64,000 nucleotides of DNA, taken from Beduinella massiliensis (GTDB taxonomy: Bacteria > Bacillota > Clostridia > Christensenellales > Aristaeellaceae). Positions 40,846 through 49,558 of the stretch are shown here, in pieces. A model generated the notes under the pieces. The model did not search any database, had not been told where the DNA came from, and saw nothing but the letters and a program-made list of their open reading frames with translations. The position numbers and the translations under genes are program-made. The stretch lies in assembly GCF_900199405.1 (NCBI RefSeq), contig NZ_LT963430.1, forward strand, positions 2,015,605 through 2,079,604, given 5' to 3'. Position 1 is the stretch's first letter. Each line of letters starts with the position of its first letter.

Positions 40846-41694
40846 ATGGCTGCTACGTTGATGGATGGAAAGGCCGTGTCCTCGGCGGTTCGGGAAAAAC
40901 TGGCGCTGCGCGCGCAAACCCTGCGGGATGCGGGGATTGAGCCCCACCTGGCGGTGGTGCTGGTGGGCGATGACCCTGCCAGCCAGATCTATGTGCGAAA
41001 CAAGGAGCGCGGATGCGCGAAGCTGGGCATTCGCTCGACCGTCATCCGCCTTGGGGCGGACTGCACACAGCAAGAACTGGAGGACACCGTTCGTAAGCTG
41101 AACGAGGACCTCTCGGTACACGGCATTCTGGTGCAGCTGCCGCTGCCGCGCCATCTGAAGGAAGAGACCGTGATTGCCCTGATTGACCCGCGCAAGGACG
41201 TGGACGGTTTTCACGCGATCAATACGGGCAACCTGATGAACGGTGTGAAGGGCTTCGTTCCCTGTACGCCCAGCGGCGTAATGGAGATGCTGCGCTATTA
41301 CGACATCCCGATCAGCGGCCGCAACGCGGTCGTCGTCGGCCGCTCCAACATCGTGGGCAAGCCGATGGCGCTGCTGCTTCTTTCCGAAAACGCGACCGTG
41401 ACGATCTGTCACTCCCGCACGAAGGACATCGCGTCCTTTACGCGCGCCGCGGACATTCTCGTAGTGGCGGTGGGCAAGGCCGGTTTCATTACCGGCGACA
41501 TGGTGAAACCCGGCGCGACCGTCGTAGACGTGGGCATCAACCGGGTGGACGGCAAGGTCGTCGGAGATGTGGACTTTGAATCGGTCAGCGAAGCGGCGGG
41601 GTATCTGACGCCGGTTCCGGGCGGCGTCGGGCAAATGACGATCACCATGCTGCTGAAAAACACGCTGGACGCGGCGCAGGCGTTGGGCCGCTGA
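40846..41694 (+). CDS. folD: Methylene-THF dehydrogenase / methenyl-THF cyclohydrolase
   Basis: Bifunctional one-carbon enzyme that interconverts methylene-, methenyl- and 10-formyl-THF using NAD(P). 282 residues, with the two PROSITE-type motifs: around VGDDPASQIYVRNKERGC (catalytic Tyr and Lys region), DVDGFHAINTGNL, and the Rossmann GRSNIVGKPMALLL and PGGVGQMTITMLL segments. It uses one-carbon units made by GlyA and, with Rnf, is compatible with an anaerobic or acetogen-like metabolism. Cotranscribed with xseA. Confidence 0.97.
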   Translation: MAATLMDGKAVSSAVREKLALRAQTLRDAGIEPHLAVVLVGDDPASQIYVRNKERGCAKLGIRSTVIRLGADCTQQELEDTVRKLNEDLSVHGILVQLPLPRHLKEETVIALIDPRKDVDGFHAINTGNLMNGVKGFVPCTPSGVMEMLRYYDIPISGRNAVVVGRSNIVGKPMALLLLSENATVTICHSRTKDIASFTRAADILVVAVGKAGFITGDMVKPGATVVDVGINRVDGKVVGDVDFESVSEAAGYLTPVPGGVGQMTITMLLKNTLDAAQALGR

Positions 41695-41714
41695 AATGGA
41701 AGGAAGGGGAGCGC

Positions 41715-42908
41715 GTGCTCGTATCGGTCACACAGCTGAATGAATACGTGCGCCGCACGCTCGCCTCCGATCCGATGCTGCGGGGGCTTTCGCTGCGCGG
41801 GGAGATCAGCAATTTTAAGCGGCATACCTCCGGACATCTGTATTTCTCGCTCAAGGACGAAAATGCGCGCATCGCCTGTGTCATGTTTCGCCAACACGCG
41901 TTTGGGCTTCGCATGCAGCCCAGGGACGGCATGCGCGTCGTGCTGGACGGCGCGGTAAGCCTTTATGCGCAGGGCGGGCAATATCAATTTTACGCAGAGA
42001 GCATGCGGCCGGACGGTGTGGGCGACCTGTACCTTCGATTTGAACAGCTCAAGGCCGAACTGGAGCGCGAGGGTCTGTTCGATCCCTCGCTCAAAAAGCC
42101 GCTGCCGCTGCTGCCGCGGACGGTGGGCGTCGTGACCTCGCCGACGGGCGCGGCGGTGCGGGACATCGTGAGCGTCTCCTCGCGGCGCAATCCGGGCGTG
42201 CACCTGCTGCTTTGCCCAGCCAGCGTACAGGGCGACAGCGCAGCAGGCGAAATCGTTCGGGCGATCAAAACGCTGGACCGCCTGCCGGAGGTGGACGTCA
42301 TCATCGTGGGGCGCGGCGGCGGTTCTATAGAAGAGCTTTGGGCCTTTAACGAAGAGGCGGTTGCGCGCGCGATCTTCGCGTGCAGGACGCCTGTGGTGTC
42401 GGCGGTCGGCCATGAGACGGACTTTACCATAGCGGATTTCGTCGCGGATTTGCGCGCGCCGACCCCGTCCGCCGCGGCGGAACGGGCCGTCCCGGTGCGG
42501 GATGAACTGCTTGCCGAGGTCGAGGGATATGCGGCGCTGCTCGAGCAGCGGATGGCTGGACGGATGCGGGACGCAAAGACGCGCCTTTGCCACGCGCGGG
42601 CGGTCGTGAACGCCTACAGCCCCAGCCGTGCGCTTTCGCAAAAGCGTCTGATGCTCGACCACGCAAGGGCACGGCTCGCGTCGCGCATCGGCCAGCTCCT
42701 CGGGATGCAGGCGGCGGCGCTCAAGGGGGCGCTTGGACGGCTGGAAGCGCTGAGCCCTACGGGCGTGCTGGAACGGGGCTACGCATACGTCACAAAGGAT
42801 GGAAACCCCGTGCAGGCGTTCAGAAGCGGCGACGAGGTGACGCTTCACCTGAAGGCGGGCGAGGCCGAGGCCTCGATTAAGAAATGGAGGGATACGGCAT
42901 GCCCGTAA
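41715..42908 (+). CDS. xseA: Exodeoxyribonuclease VII large subunit
   Basis: Catalytic subunit of ExoVII, which degrades single-stranded DNA from both ends. 397 residues from GTG 41715. N-terminal OB fold with LRGEISNFKRHTSGHLYFSLKD, the catalytic core with GVVTSPTGAAVRDI, VIIVGRGGGSIEELWAFNEE and VGHETDFTIADFVADLRAPTP, then a coiled-coil region. Its end overlaps xseB by ten bases. Confidence 0.96.
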   Translation: MLVSVTQLNEYVRRTLASDPMLRGLSLRGEISNFKRHTSGHLYFSLKDENARIACVMFRQHAFGLRMQPRDGMRVVLDGAVSLYAQGGQYQFYAESMRPDGVGDLYLRFEQLKAELEREGLFDPSLKKPLPLLPRTVGVVTSPTGAAVRDIVSVSSRRNPGVHLLLCPASVQGDSAAGEIVRAIKTLDRLPEVDVIIVGRGGGSIEELWAFNEEAVARAIFACRTPVVSAVGHETDFTIADFVADLRAPTPSAAAERAVPVRDELLAEVEGYAALLEQRMAGRMRDAKTRLCHARAVVNAYSPSRALSQKRLMLDHARARLASRIGQLLGMQAAALKGALGRLEALSPTGVLERGYAYVTKDGNPVQAFRSGDEVTLHLKAGEAEASIKKWRDTACP

Positions 42909-43141
42909 AAAAGAAGGCGCCGCTCACGTTTGAAGAAGGCCTTGAAAAATTGGAAGCACTCGCGGCGGGCATGGAGGACGGTTCCATGCCGCTGGACAAA
43001 GCCCTTGGCGCATATGAAGAGGGGATGAGCCTGTATCGGGAACTTTCCGGAATGCTGGAAAATGCCCAGCTCCGGGTGGAGCAGATTCAGGCCGGCGCAA
43101 AGGACAACGCGGAAAAAAAGCCCTTTGAGGTGGAACCATGA
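42899..43141 (+). CDS. xseB: Exodeoxyribonuclease VII small subunit
   Basis: Small helical subunit of ExoVII, 80 residues. The family motif TFEEGLEKLEALAAGMEDG, then LDKALGAYEEGMSL, is present. ATG 42899 lies 7 bases after GGAGGG; an earlier ATG at 42884 is within that SD. Overlaps xseA and ispA. Confidence 0.95.
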   Translation: MPVKKKAPLTFEEGLEKLEALAAGMEDGSMPLDKALGAYEEGMSLYRELSGMLENAQLRVEQIQAGAKDNAEKKPFEVEP

Positions 43142-44046
43142 ATTACGAAGAGCAAAACGCCCGATATGTGAAGCGGGTGGAGGACGGCCTGCGCGCGATG
43201 CTGCCGCAAACCGAATCCGAATTTGAAACGGGGCGTATCCCGAAGGGGCTGGCGGAAAGCATGCGCTACAGCCTGCTGGCTGGCGGCAAGCGGGTGCGGC
43301 CCGTGCTGCTGCTGGCAGCGGCGGATATGCTCGGCGTCGATTGCGAGGAGGCGCTTGCGCCTGCCTGTGCGTTGGAGATGATCCATACGTACTCGCTCAT
43401 CCACGACGATTTGCCGGGGATGGATGACGACGACACCCGGCGCGGCAGGCCGACGAACCACAAGGTGTACGGCGTGGGGCCCGCGACGCTGGCCGGCGAC
43501 GGACTTTTGAACTTTGCGTTTGAGTGCATGCTTCAAAACGCGCTGCGTTACCCGGCGCACCTGGAAGGGCATGTGCGCGCCATTGCAGAGGTCGCGTCGC
43601 GCGCGGGCGTCACGGGTATGATTGCCGGACAGAGCATCGACCTGCTCTATGAAAACCGGCAAACGGACGAAAACGCTCTCTCGTATATCCACGAGCATAA
43701 GACGGCGGATCTGCTCACGGCGCCATTGCTGGCAGCCTGCTGGATTGCGGGCGCGACGGACCAGCAGATGCAGGCGCTTTCCTCATTCGGCCACAGCATC
43801 GGTATCGCCTTTCAGATTCAGGACGACCTGTTTGACATCGAGGGTGACGCGGCGGCGCTGGGCAAGGCGACAGGCATGGACGCGGCGAGGGGAAAGATGA
43901 CCTGGCCCGCGCTGTACGGTGCCGCTGGGGCGCACAAAATGGAAGAGGCGCTTTGGAATCAGGCGCTTTCCGCACTCGATTGCTTCGGTGATCGGGCGGG
44001 TTATCTGCGGGAATTCACAGTGCGGCTTCGTGCACGCCGCGCGTGA
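43138..44046 (+). CDS. ispA: Farnesyl/geranylgeranyl diphosphate synthase
   Basis: Isoprenoid chain elongation enzyme, 302 residues. The first aspartate-rich motif is D90-D91-LPGM-D96-DDD and the second is QDDLFD; GGKRVRPVLLL and SLIHDDLPGMDDDD are typical of short-chain trans-prenyl synthases. It probably makes farnesyl diphosphate from precursors supplied by the Dxs pathway encoded 2 kb downstream. ATGA overlap with xseB. The final product chain length is not certain from sequence. Confidence 0.94.
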   Translation: MNYEEQNARYVKRVEDGLRAMLPQTESEFETGRIPKGLAESMRYSLLAGGKRVRPVLLLAAADMLGVDCEEALAPACALEMIHTYSLIHDDLPGMDDDDTRRGRPTNHKVYGVGPATLAGDGLLNFAFECMLQNALRYPAHLEGHVRAIAEVASRAGVTGMIAGQSIDLLYENRQTDENALSYIHEHKTADLLTAPLLAACWIAGATDQQMQALSSFGHSIGIAFQIQDDLFDIEGDAAALGKATGMDAARGKMTWPALYGAAGAHKMEEALWNQALSALDCFGDRAGYLREFTVRLRARRA

Positions 44047-44058
44047 GGGGGATCAGTG

Positions 44059-44505
44059 GTGGATACGCTCTTAGCAATATTGGGGAACCGGATTCTCTGG
44101 ACGGGTCTGATTGCGTGGTTTACGGCGCAGCTCTTCAAGGTTCTGCTGACGCTTATGCTGCAAAAGAAGTTCGACGTGCATCGCTTCGTCGGCTCGGGCG
44201 GAATGCCCAGCTCGCATTCGGCGTTCATGTGCGCGGTGAGCACGGCCGTAGGCTTTCAGGAAGGGTTCTCGTCTTCCATTTTTGCCATTTCCGTATGCTT
44301 TACGATGGTCGTGATGTACGACGCCGCGGGCGTGCGCCGGGCCGCGGGCAAGCAGGCCGCCGTGCTGAACCGCATTATCGAGGACATGTTCACCAACGGC
44401 AAGGGATGGGACGACGAAAAGCTCAAGGAATTGATCGGCCATACGCCGGTGCAGGTCGTCGCCGGGGCACTGCTGGGGGTGCTAATCGGCGTTTTGCTGG
44501 GATAA
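44059..44505 (+). CDS. Divergent PAP2-family membrane protein (DUF212)
   Basis: A 148-residue membrane protein with about four helices, of the DUF212/YuiD group. It retains GGMPSSHSAFMCAV, a PAP2 phosphatase-like motif, and YDAAGVRRAAGKQA. GTG 44059 sits 7 bases after GAGGGGG; the adjacent GTG 44056 is also possible. It lies between ispA and dxs, so hydrolysis of an isoprenyl or lipid phosphate is an attractive inference. OLE RNA follows. Confidence 0.88.
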   Translation: MDTLLAILGNRILWTGLIAWFTAQLFKVLLTLMLQKKFDVHRFVGSGGMPSSHSAFMCAVSTAVGFQEGFSSSIFAISVCFTMVVMYDAAGVRRAAGKQAAVLNRIIEDMFTNGKGWDDEKLKELIGHTPVQVVAGALLGVLIGVLLG

Positions 44506-44518
44506 TACGAATTGTCCG

Positions 44519-44547
44519 TTGCAAGTTGGACAAAAAAATGATATACT
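44519..44547 (+). promoter_or_regulatory. Promoter of the OLE RNA
   Basis: TTGCAA (44519-44524), a 17-base spacer and TATACT (44542-44547). Transcription would start near 44554. Confidence 0.75.
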
Positions 44548-44553
44548 ACTCTC

Positions 44554-45165
44554 TAAGGTGGTGCAGTATCCTAGTCAGCGACATCTTCTCTGAAGGCGGG
44601 GCTAAAAATCCGTCAAAGGGCACATCGATGAAGTTTCTGGTGCTGGCTGCCGACGCCCAGTCGGGGGTTGGCGCTGGGAGTAAGAATTATGGGCGATCCC
44701 CAATGGCATGGGGGCGTTGACCCATCTTTCGTGGAGGCTTGGCGGTGCGGTAACCTCGCACGCCATGAAAACCTGTACTTGCGGTCGCGTTTATGGCTGC
44801 ATACAGCGTAGCCTGCCTTGAGCGGGTGCGGTGGATAGCGGAACTACACAAAGGAGCCTAGGGCTCATGGCGCCTGCGTGATTGCCGTTTGAAACCGCGT
44901 CTGCAAAAGAGGCTAGGAGAAGATGAAACTGCCGAGGAAAGCTCCTAGGCTGTCGTTTTTTCGGATATGACAGGGATTACAGTGTGGTCTCAGTGGCAAT
45001 CCGGTCGCAAACGCGGAGACGCTTTGCAGTCGGCTTTCAAGGGAAACCGCTCATCCGGTGACGGGGAGTAGCCGGCGGGGAAATCCTACCGGACCTAAAG
45101 CCGCAAGGTTTATCTGTCATATTACCACCATTCTTTTATGAGCTCACGCCTGTGAGCTTTTTTTA
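44554..45165 (+). ncRNA. ole: OLE RNA (ornate large extremophilic RNA)
   Basis: A stretch of about 610 bases without any gene but with its own promoter and a terminator. Its length matches OLE RNA (about 610 nucleotides), one of the largest structured bacterial RNAs. The assignment rests on size and position: it lies inside the ispA-dxs isoprenoid block and directly before a gene for a small four-helix membrane protein fitting OapA, its known partner, as in Bacillus halodurans. Many complementary GC-rich segments (for example around 44640-44720, 44860-44960 and 45040-45115) indicate extensive folding. OLE RNA with OapA forms a membrane-associated complex linked to cold, short-chain alcohol and Mg2+ stress. 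I could not align it to the consensus. Confidence 0.82.
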
Positions 45166-45166
45166 T
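45139..45166 (+). terminator. Terminator of the OLE RNA
   Basis: A perfect 7-bp stem (AGCTCAC 45141-45147 with GTGAGCT 45152-45158) has a 4-base loop and a run of seven or more T. Confidence 0.85.
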
Positions 45167-45199
45167 CGCAGAAAATGACTGTGGAGTTGAATTTGCAGC

Positions 45200-45784
45200 G
45201 TGGGTAAAGACGCAAAACAAAAGGAAGCTCGCTCAAAGGAGCAGGAGGCGGCCGCAAAGCAGCGACGCTGGGCGCTGTTCATCACCGGCATCTCCTTCGT
45301 GTTGTCCTTTTCCATTACCTTCGTATCCGAGGTCTTCATGCGCTCGATGGGCCTGGGGGTCGCGCTTATCGCGCTTTTTGTGCTGATTGGATTGGGCATT
45401 GCGGCGGACATCGTAGGTACGGCCATCACAGCGGCGGAGGAGAAGCCCTTCGTGGCAATGGCGGCCAAGCGCATCGCAGGGGCGAAGCAGTCCATCTGGC
45501 TGATTCGCCGGGCAGACAGAATTTCCAACATATTGAACGACGTGGTGGGCGATATCACGTCGATCGTCAGCGGCGCGGCCGGTTCCGCGATCGTCTATTA
45601 CCTCATGGAGTTCGGCATCAGCAATACGCTGGGCACCATGCTCATGAGTGCGACGACCGCAGCCCTCATCATTGGCGGCAAGGCGCTGGGCAAGCACTTT
45701 GCGCTCAGTCGAAGTCACGACGTAATCGCATTTGTCGGTCGGACGATCGCGGCTTTCTCCTTTAGGAGGCGGGGCAAGGGCTGA
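45200..45784 (+). CDS. oapA: OLE-associated membrane protein OapA
   Basis: A 194-residue membrane protein, the right size for OapA, which binds OLE RNA and holds it at the membrane. A highly basic N-terminus (KDAKQKEARSKEQEAAAKQRR) would contact RNA. Four helices follow (about 27-50, 54-80, 115-140 and 143-165), with conserved-looking GIAADIVGTAITAAEEKPF and DRISNILNDVVGDITSIVSGAAG segments; the C-terminus is again basic. GTG 45200 has only a weak, distant SD, so translation may depend on the upstream RNA context. Position directly after OLE RNA and before dxs supports the call. Confidence 0.85.
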   Translation: MGKDAKQKEARSKEQEAAAKQRRWALFITGISFVLSFSITFVSEVFMRSMGLGVALIALFVLIGLGIAADIVGTAITAAEEKPFVAMAAKRIAGAKQSIWLIRRADRISNILNDVVGDITSIVSGAAGSAIVYYLMEFGISNTLGTMLMSATTAALIIGGKALGKHFALSRSHDVIAFVGRTIAAFSFRRRGKG

Positions 45785-45825
45785 GCAGCCCTCCGTAAAA
45801 CATGCGTTTGTGTGCGAATGTACAG

Positions 45826-45846
45826 GGGCAGGCAGAGTGCCTGCCC
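45826..45846 (+). other. Perfect hairpin between oapA and dxs
   Basis: A 9-bp perfect stem (GGGCAGGCA 45826-45834 with TGCCTGCCC 45838-45846) has a 3-base loop and no T run. It may be an RNA processing or stability element rather than a terminator. Confidence 0.5.
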
Positions 45847-45887
45847 GCATTCCTGCCGGGGAACGCACAGAGGAAAAGAGTGAAAAG

Positions 45888-47786
45888 ATGGATATATTGC
45901 CGAATATACAGAGCCCGGAGGATCTGAAGTCGCTTTCATTGCCCGAACTGGAGCAGCTTGCCGGCGAAATTCGCCAGGAAATCATCGACACCGTTGCGGA
46001 AAACGGCGGGCACCTCGCTTCAAACCTCGGCATTGTGGACCTGACGGTCGCCCTTCATCGGGTCTTTGACAGCCCCAGGGACAAGCTGATCTTCGACGTA
46101 GGGCATCAAACCTACGCGCACAAGCTGCTCACCGGAAGGCAGTCGGACTTTCATACCCTGCGCACCTACGGCGGCATGAGTGGCTTTCCGCGAAGGAGTG
46201 AGAGCGAGCACGACGTATTCGATACCGGCCATTCCGCCACGGCGATTTCCGCGGCGCTGGGGCTTGCGCGCGCGCGGGATATTCGAGGCGAGGACTACCA
46301 CGTCGTCGCCGTCGTCGGGGATGGAGCGCTTACGGGTGGAATGTGCTACGAGGCGATGAACGACGCCGGAAACTTCAACGAGGAGATGGGACGATCCACG
46401 CGCCTGATCGTCGTCTTAAACGACAACGAGATGTCTATCTCTCGCAACGTCGGCGCGATGGCGAATCACCTGACCAAGCTGCGCGCCAGCGCGAGTTGGC
46501 GGGGCACGAAGCTGGCGGTCAAGAAGGGCATCACGCGCATTCCGTTGGTCGGACCACGGGCGGCCAAGCGGCTCGAAAAGATGAAGAACGCGCTCAAGCA
46601 CTTCTGGGTTCACGGCGAGTTTTTTGAGTCGCTGGGGTTCCGGTATCTGGGCCCCATCGACGGGCACGACATCGCGATGATGGAGCATGTGCTCGCGGAA
46701 GCTAAGCAGGTGACGGATACGCCGCTGCTGATTCACGTCATCACCTGCAAGGGACGCGGGTATGAGCGAGCGGAGCGCCGGCCCGAAAAGTACCACGGCA
46801 TCGCCCCCTTCTTTCTGGAAGACGGCGCGCAGAAGAGCACCCCTATTATTCCGGCGACGGCAAACGTCGTGGGGGATACGCTGTGCGCGATGGCGGATTC
46901 GGACGATCAGGTGGTTGCAATTACCGCTGCAATGGCTTCGGGAACAGGGCTCATCCCTTTTGAACGCAAATACAAGGAGCGTTTTTTCGACGTCGGTATC
47001 GCGGAAGAGCACGCCGTCACGATGGCGGCGGGCCTCGCGCGGGGGGGCATGAAGCCTTATTTTGCCGTGTATTCGACCTTTTTGCAGCGTGCTTACGATC
47101 AGATTTTTCACGATATCTGCCTGCAAGACCTGCCTGTACGGCTGCTCGTGGATCATGCAGGTCTCGTCGGTTCAGACGGCAAGACGCATCATGGGGTATT
47201 CGATCTGTCGATGCTCAGCGCCATGCCGGGCCTGTCGATTTGGGAGGCGAGCGACAACGCGGAGCTTTCCCAGATGCTCTTTGAGAGCCTGAAGTGCGAG
47301 GGACCGCTCGCCATCCGCTATATCAAGGATGGCATCGATCTGGAGGAGCGCTGCCCGGGGCGTGTGTTTGAGCCGGGAAAGTGGCAATGGCTGCAAGACG
47401 GAGAGGACGGCGTGCTGATCGCACACGGGCGTATGGTGCAGCACGCGCTCAAGGCGGCGCAATGCTTGCGTGTGGATGGAAAGGCGTTTGCAGTCGTCAA
47501 CGCCTCCACGCTTAAGCCGCTCGACGTTTTCAGCGTAGAACGAGCGCTTAGCGGCGGACGTCCGGTCTTCACGGTGGAGGAAAACATTTCTTCCGGGAGT
47601 CTGGGGCAGGCGCTCAGCCTCCTGTGTGTGGAAAAGGGCCTCGGAAAGCTCGCGGGCTGTTTTTCGATCGGAGATCGCTTTGTGACGCACGGCTCCATGC
47701 GCGAGTTGCTCACTGAGTGCGGACTCATGCCGGAGCAGATCGCGTCGCACGTACAGAACATGATTTCGCAGCCTCATAACATATAG
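45888..47786 (+). CDS. dxs: 1-deoxy-D-xylulose-5-phosphate synthase
   Basis: Thiamine-diphosphate enzyme that condenses pyruvate and glyceraldehyde 3-phosphate in the first step of the MEP isoprenoid pathway. 632 residues, the standard size. Visible are the N-terminal GGHLASNLGIVDLT and VGHQTYAHKLLTGR, the ThDP/Mg site GDGALTGGMCYEAMNDAG, and the transketolase-type DVGIAEEHAVTMAAGLA containing the catalytic Glu. ATG 45888 is chosen from alignment to family N-termini. It feeds the prenyl synthase encoded upstream. Confidence 0.96.
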   Translation: MDILPNIQSPEDLKSLSLPELEQLAGEIRQEIIDTVAENGGHLASNLGIVDLTVALHRVFDSPRDKLIFDVGHQTYAHKLLTGRQSDFHTLRTYGGMSGFPRRSESEHDVFDTGHSATAISAALGLARARDIRGEDYHVVAVVGDGALTGGMCYEAMNDAGNFNEEMGRSTRLIVVLNDNEMSISRNVGAMANHLTKLRASASWRGTKLAVKKGITRIPLVGPRAAKRLEKMKNALKHFWVHGEFFESLGFRYLGPIDGHDIAMMEHVLAEAKQVTDTPLLIHVITCKGRGYERAERRPEKYHGIAPFFLEDGAQKSTPIIPATANVVGDTLCAMADSDDQVVAITAAMASGTGLIPFERKYKERFFDVGIAEEHAVTMAAGLARGGMKPYFAVYSTFLQRAYDQIFHDICLQDLPVRLLVDHAGLVGSDGKTHHGVFDLSMLSAMPGLSIWEASDNAELSQMLFESLKCEGPLAIRYIKDGIDLEERCPGRVFEPGKWQWLQDGEDGVLIAHGRMVQHALKAAQCLRVDGKAFAVVNASTLKPLDVFSVERALSGGRPVFTVEENISSGSLGQALSLLCVEKGLGKLAGCFSIGDRFVTHGSMRELLTECGLMPEQIASHVQNMISQPHNI

Positions 47787-47804
47787 AAGCTAAAGGAATT
47801 TAAG

Positions 47805-48611
47805 ATGGAAAAGAAGCGTTTAGACGCCTACATGGTGGAATGCGGGCTCGCACCGAGCCGCGAGAAGGCCCAGGCGATCATCATGTCGGGCATCGTATAT
47901 CTCGGCGGTCAAAAGGCGGAGAAGCCCTCCGCACCGGTCGCACCGGGCGTTCAGGTAGAGGTGCGCGGCGCGGCGCACGATTTCGTCAGCCGTGGCGCGC
48001 TCAAGCTGGATAAGGCGCTGCGCGTGTTCGATGTAAGCGCGCAGGGTGCGGTGGCGATGGATCTGGGCGCCTCGACGGGCGGTTTTACCGACGTGCTGTT
48101 GCGCAGCGGTGCAGCGCATGTCTTCGCGATCGACGTGGGATATGGCCAGCTCGACTGGAAGCTGCGCAATGATCCGCGCGTCACCGTCATGGAGCGCACG
48201 AACGCGCGATATCTGAAGCCGGAGGATCTTCCGCTCCACCCGACGCTTTCGGTGATGGACGTCTCCTTTATTTCGATCACCAAGATTCTGCCCGCTGCTG
48301 CGGGCATCATGGGCGAGACAGGTGAATTTGTCTCGCTGATCAAGCCGCAGTTTGAGGCCGGACGCGACCGTGTGGGGAAAAAGGGCGTCGTCCGGGATGC
48401 GCAGGTGCACCGCGACGTTATCGCAGAGATCGTGTCCTTTGTCGATTCCATGGGCTGGCGGGTACAGGAGCTCTCGTTTTCGCCGATCACCGGTCCAGAG
48501 GGCAACATAGAGTTTCTGGTGCATATCGTCCCGGGTTCACGGTGTGCATGCAGCATAGGGGAGACGGCCATCGCCCAAGTCGTCGAAGAGGCACATTTTT
48601 CCCTTAAATGA
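47805..48611 (+). CDS. TlyA family RNA methyltransferase (YqxC-like)
   Basis: Predicted 2'-O-methyltransferase of rRNA, 268 residues. An N-terminal S4 RNA-binding domain (about 4-65, KRLDAYMVECGLAPSREKAQ) precedes an FtsJ/RrmJ-like SAM domain with MDLGASTGGFTDVLLRSGA and SVMDVSFISITKILPA. Family TlyA methylates 16S/23S rRNA in mycobacteria; YqxC has the same place in B. subtilis between dxs and argR. Exact target not known here. Confidence 0.92.
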   Translation: MEKKRLDAYMVECGLAPSREKAQAIIMSGIVYLGGQKAEKPSAPVAPGVQVEVRGAAHDFVSRGALKLDKALRVFDVSAQGAVAMDLGASTGGFTDVLLRSGAAHVFAIDVGYGQLDWKLRNDPRVTVMERTNARYLKPEDLPLHPTLSVMDVSFISITKILPAAAGIMGETGEFVSLIKPQFEAGRDRVGKKGVVRDAQVHRDVIAEIVSFVDSMGWRVQELSFSPITGPEGNIEFLVHIVPGSRCACSIGETAIAQVVEEAHFSLK

Positions 48612-48675
48612 ATGCCTTGCATGAATATTCATTTGATGGTATACTGTCACAGGATGACGGGAGGAGGAAAGCGGC

Positions 48676-49536
48676 ATGGAGGTACGTTCCCTGGGGCTGA
48701 CCTCGAACCCGAAAAAGCAGGAGGGCCCCGCGCTTGCGCAGGCCTGCATAAGCGTGTGCGGCGATCTAGGGCTGCGCGTCGTGGTGGATCGCTCGCTTAG
48801 CGAGCATTTGTCCATTCAAACGGGCTATGAGGTTTCCGACCGCCCTGCCGATGGGGTGGATGCGCTGGTGGTGTTAGGCGGGGACGGCACCATTTTGCGC
48901 GCCGTGCCCGAAGCGTCGGCTACAGGCATTCCCATACTGGGCGTCAACCTTGGTCGCATCGGTTTTTTGGCAGAAGTGGAACCGGAAAATCTACGCGACG
49001 CGCTGATGCGGCTGCGCGCAGGAGAATACCGGGTTGAGCGCCGGATGATGTTAGAAGTGATCATCGAAGGACACGAAAACATCTGCGCGCTCAACGAGGT
49101 CGTGCTCTCGCGCGGCACCTGTGCACGCATGGTGGGCTTTGACGCGTATGTAGGAGATACGCTGGTGGATCATTACATCGCGGACGGGCTCGTGGTGTCT
49201 GCGCCGACGGGCTCGACAGCCTACTCCTTGTCGGCGGGGGGCCCGATCGTAAGCCCGGACGTTCCCTGCTTCATACTGTCTCCCATCTGTCCGCACTCAC
49301 TGCAATCGCGCCCCATCGTGCTCTCAGATCACGAGGTCGTGACGCTGGGCATTAACGCGGAGGAGCCGCGCGAGGGGATGGCTGTTTGCGTCGACGGACA
49401 GCGGACGTATGCTGTGCATAACCACGAACACATACGGGTTCGCCGCGCTGCAGCGGACGCCTGTTTTATCCGTTTTCAGGAAGAACGGAATTTTTTCACC
49501 CTACTGCGCTCTAAGCTGTCGCAGTGGAGTCTATGA
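48676..49536 (+). CDS. nadK: NAD kinase
   Basis: Phosphorylates NAD to NADP with ATP or polyphosphate, 286 residues. The GGDGT motif is at residues 68-72 (catalytic Asp70), followed by ILGVNLGRIGFLAEVE, an NEVVLSR segment binding NAD, and TGSTAYSLSAGGPIVSP. All are classical NadK motifs. Lies in the tlyA-argR interval, as in many Firmicutes. Confidence 0.95.
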   Translation: MEVRSLGLTSNPKKQEGPALAQACISVCGDLGLRVVVDRSLSEHLSIQTGYEVSDRPADGVDALVVLGGDGTILRAVPEASATGIPILGVNLGRIGFLAEVEPENLRDALMRLRAGEYRVERRMMLEVIIEGHENICALNEVVLSRGTCARMVGFDAYVGDTLVDHYIADGLVVSAPTGSTAYSLSAGGPIVSPDVPCFILSPICPHSLQSRPIVLSDHEVVTLGINAEEPREGMAVCVDGQRTYAVHNHEHIRVRRAAADACFIRFQEERNFFTLLRSKLSQWSL

Positions 49537-49558
49537 GGAACAAAAGGAGAGCGATGGC

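Noticed and set aside
41409-42848. Minus-strand open frame of 479 codons across folD and xseA
   Set aside because: It spans two unrelated, well-conserved plus-strand genes, which a real gene would not do. Long antisense frames are expected at this GC content.
44043-44720. A 225-codon plus-strand frame across the PAP2-like gene and OLE RNA
   Set aside because: It is out of frame with the conserved membrane protein, has no SD, and ends inside the structured RNA.
44554-45165. Gene-free segment considered as RNase P RNA, tmRNA or a group II intron
   Set aside because: A GAGGAAAG string recalls RNase P, but the remaining conserved regions are absent. There is no tmRNA tRNA-like end and no intron-encoded protein. 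Size and neighbours fit OLE RNA.
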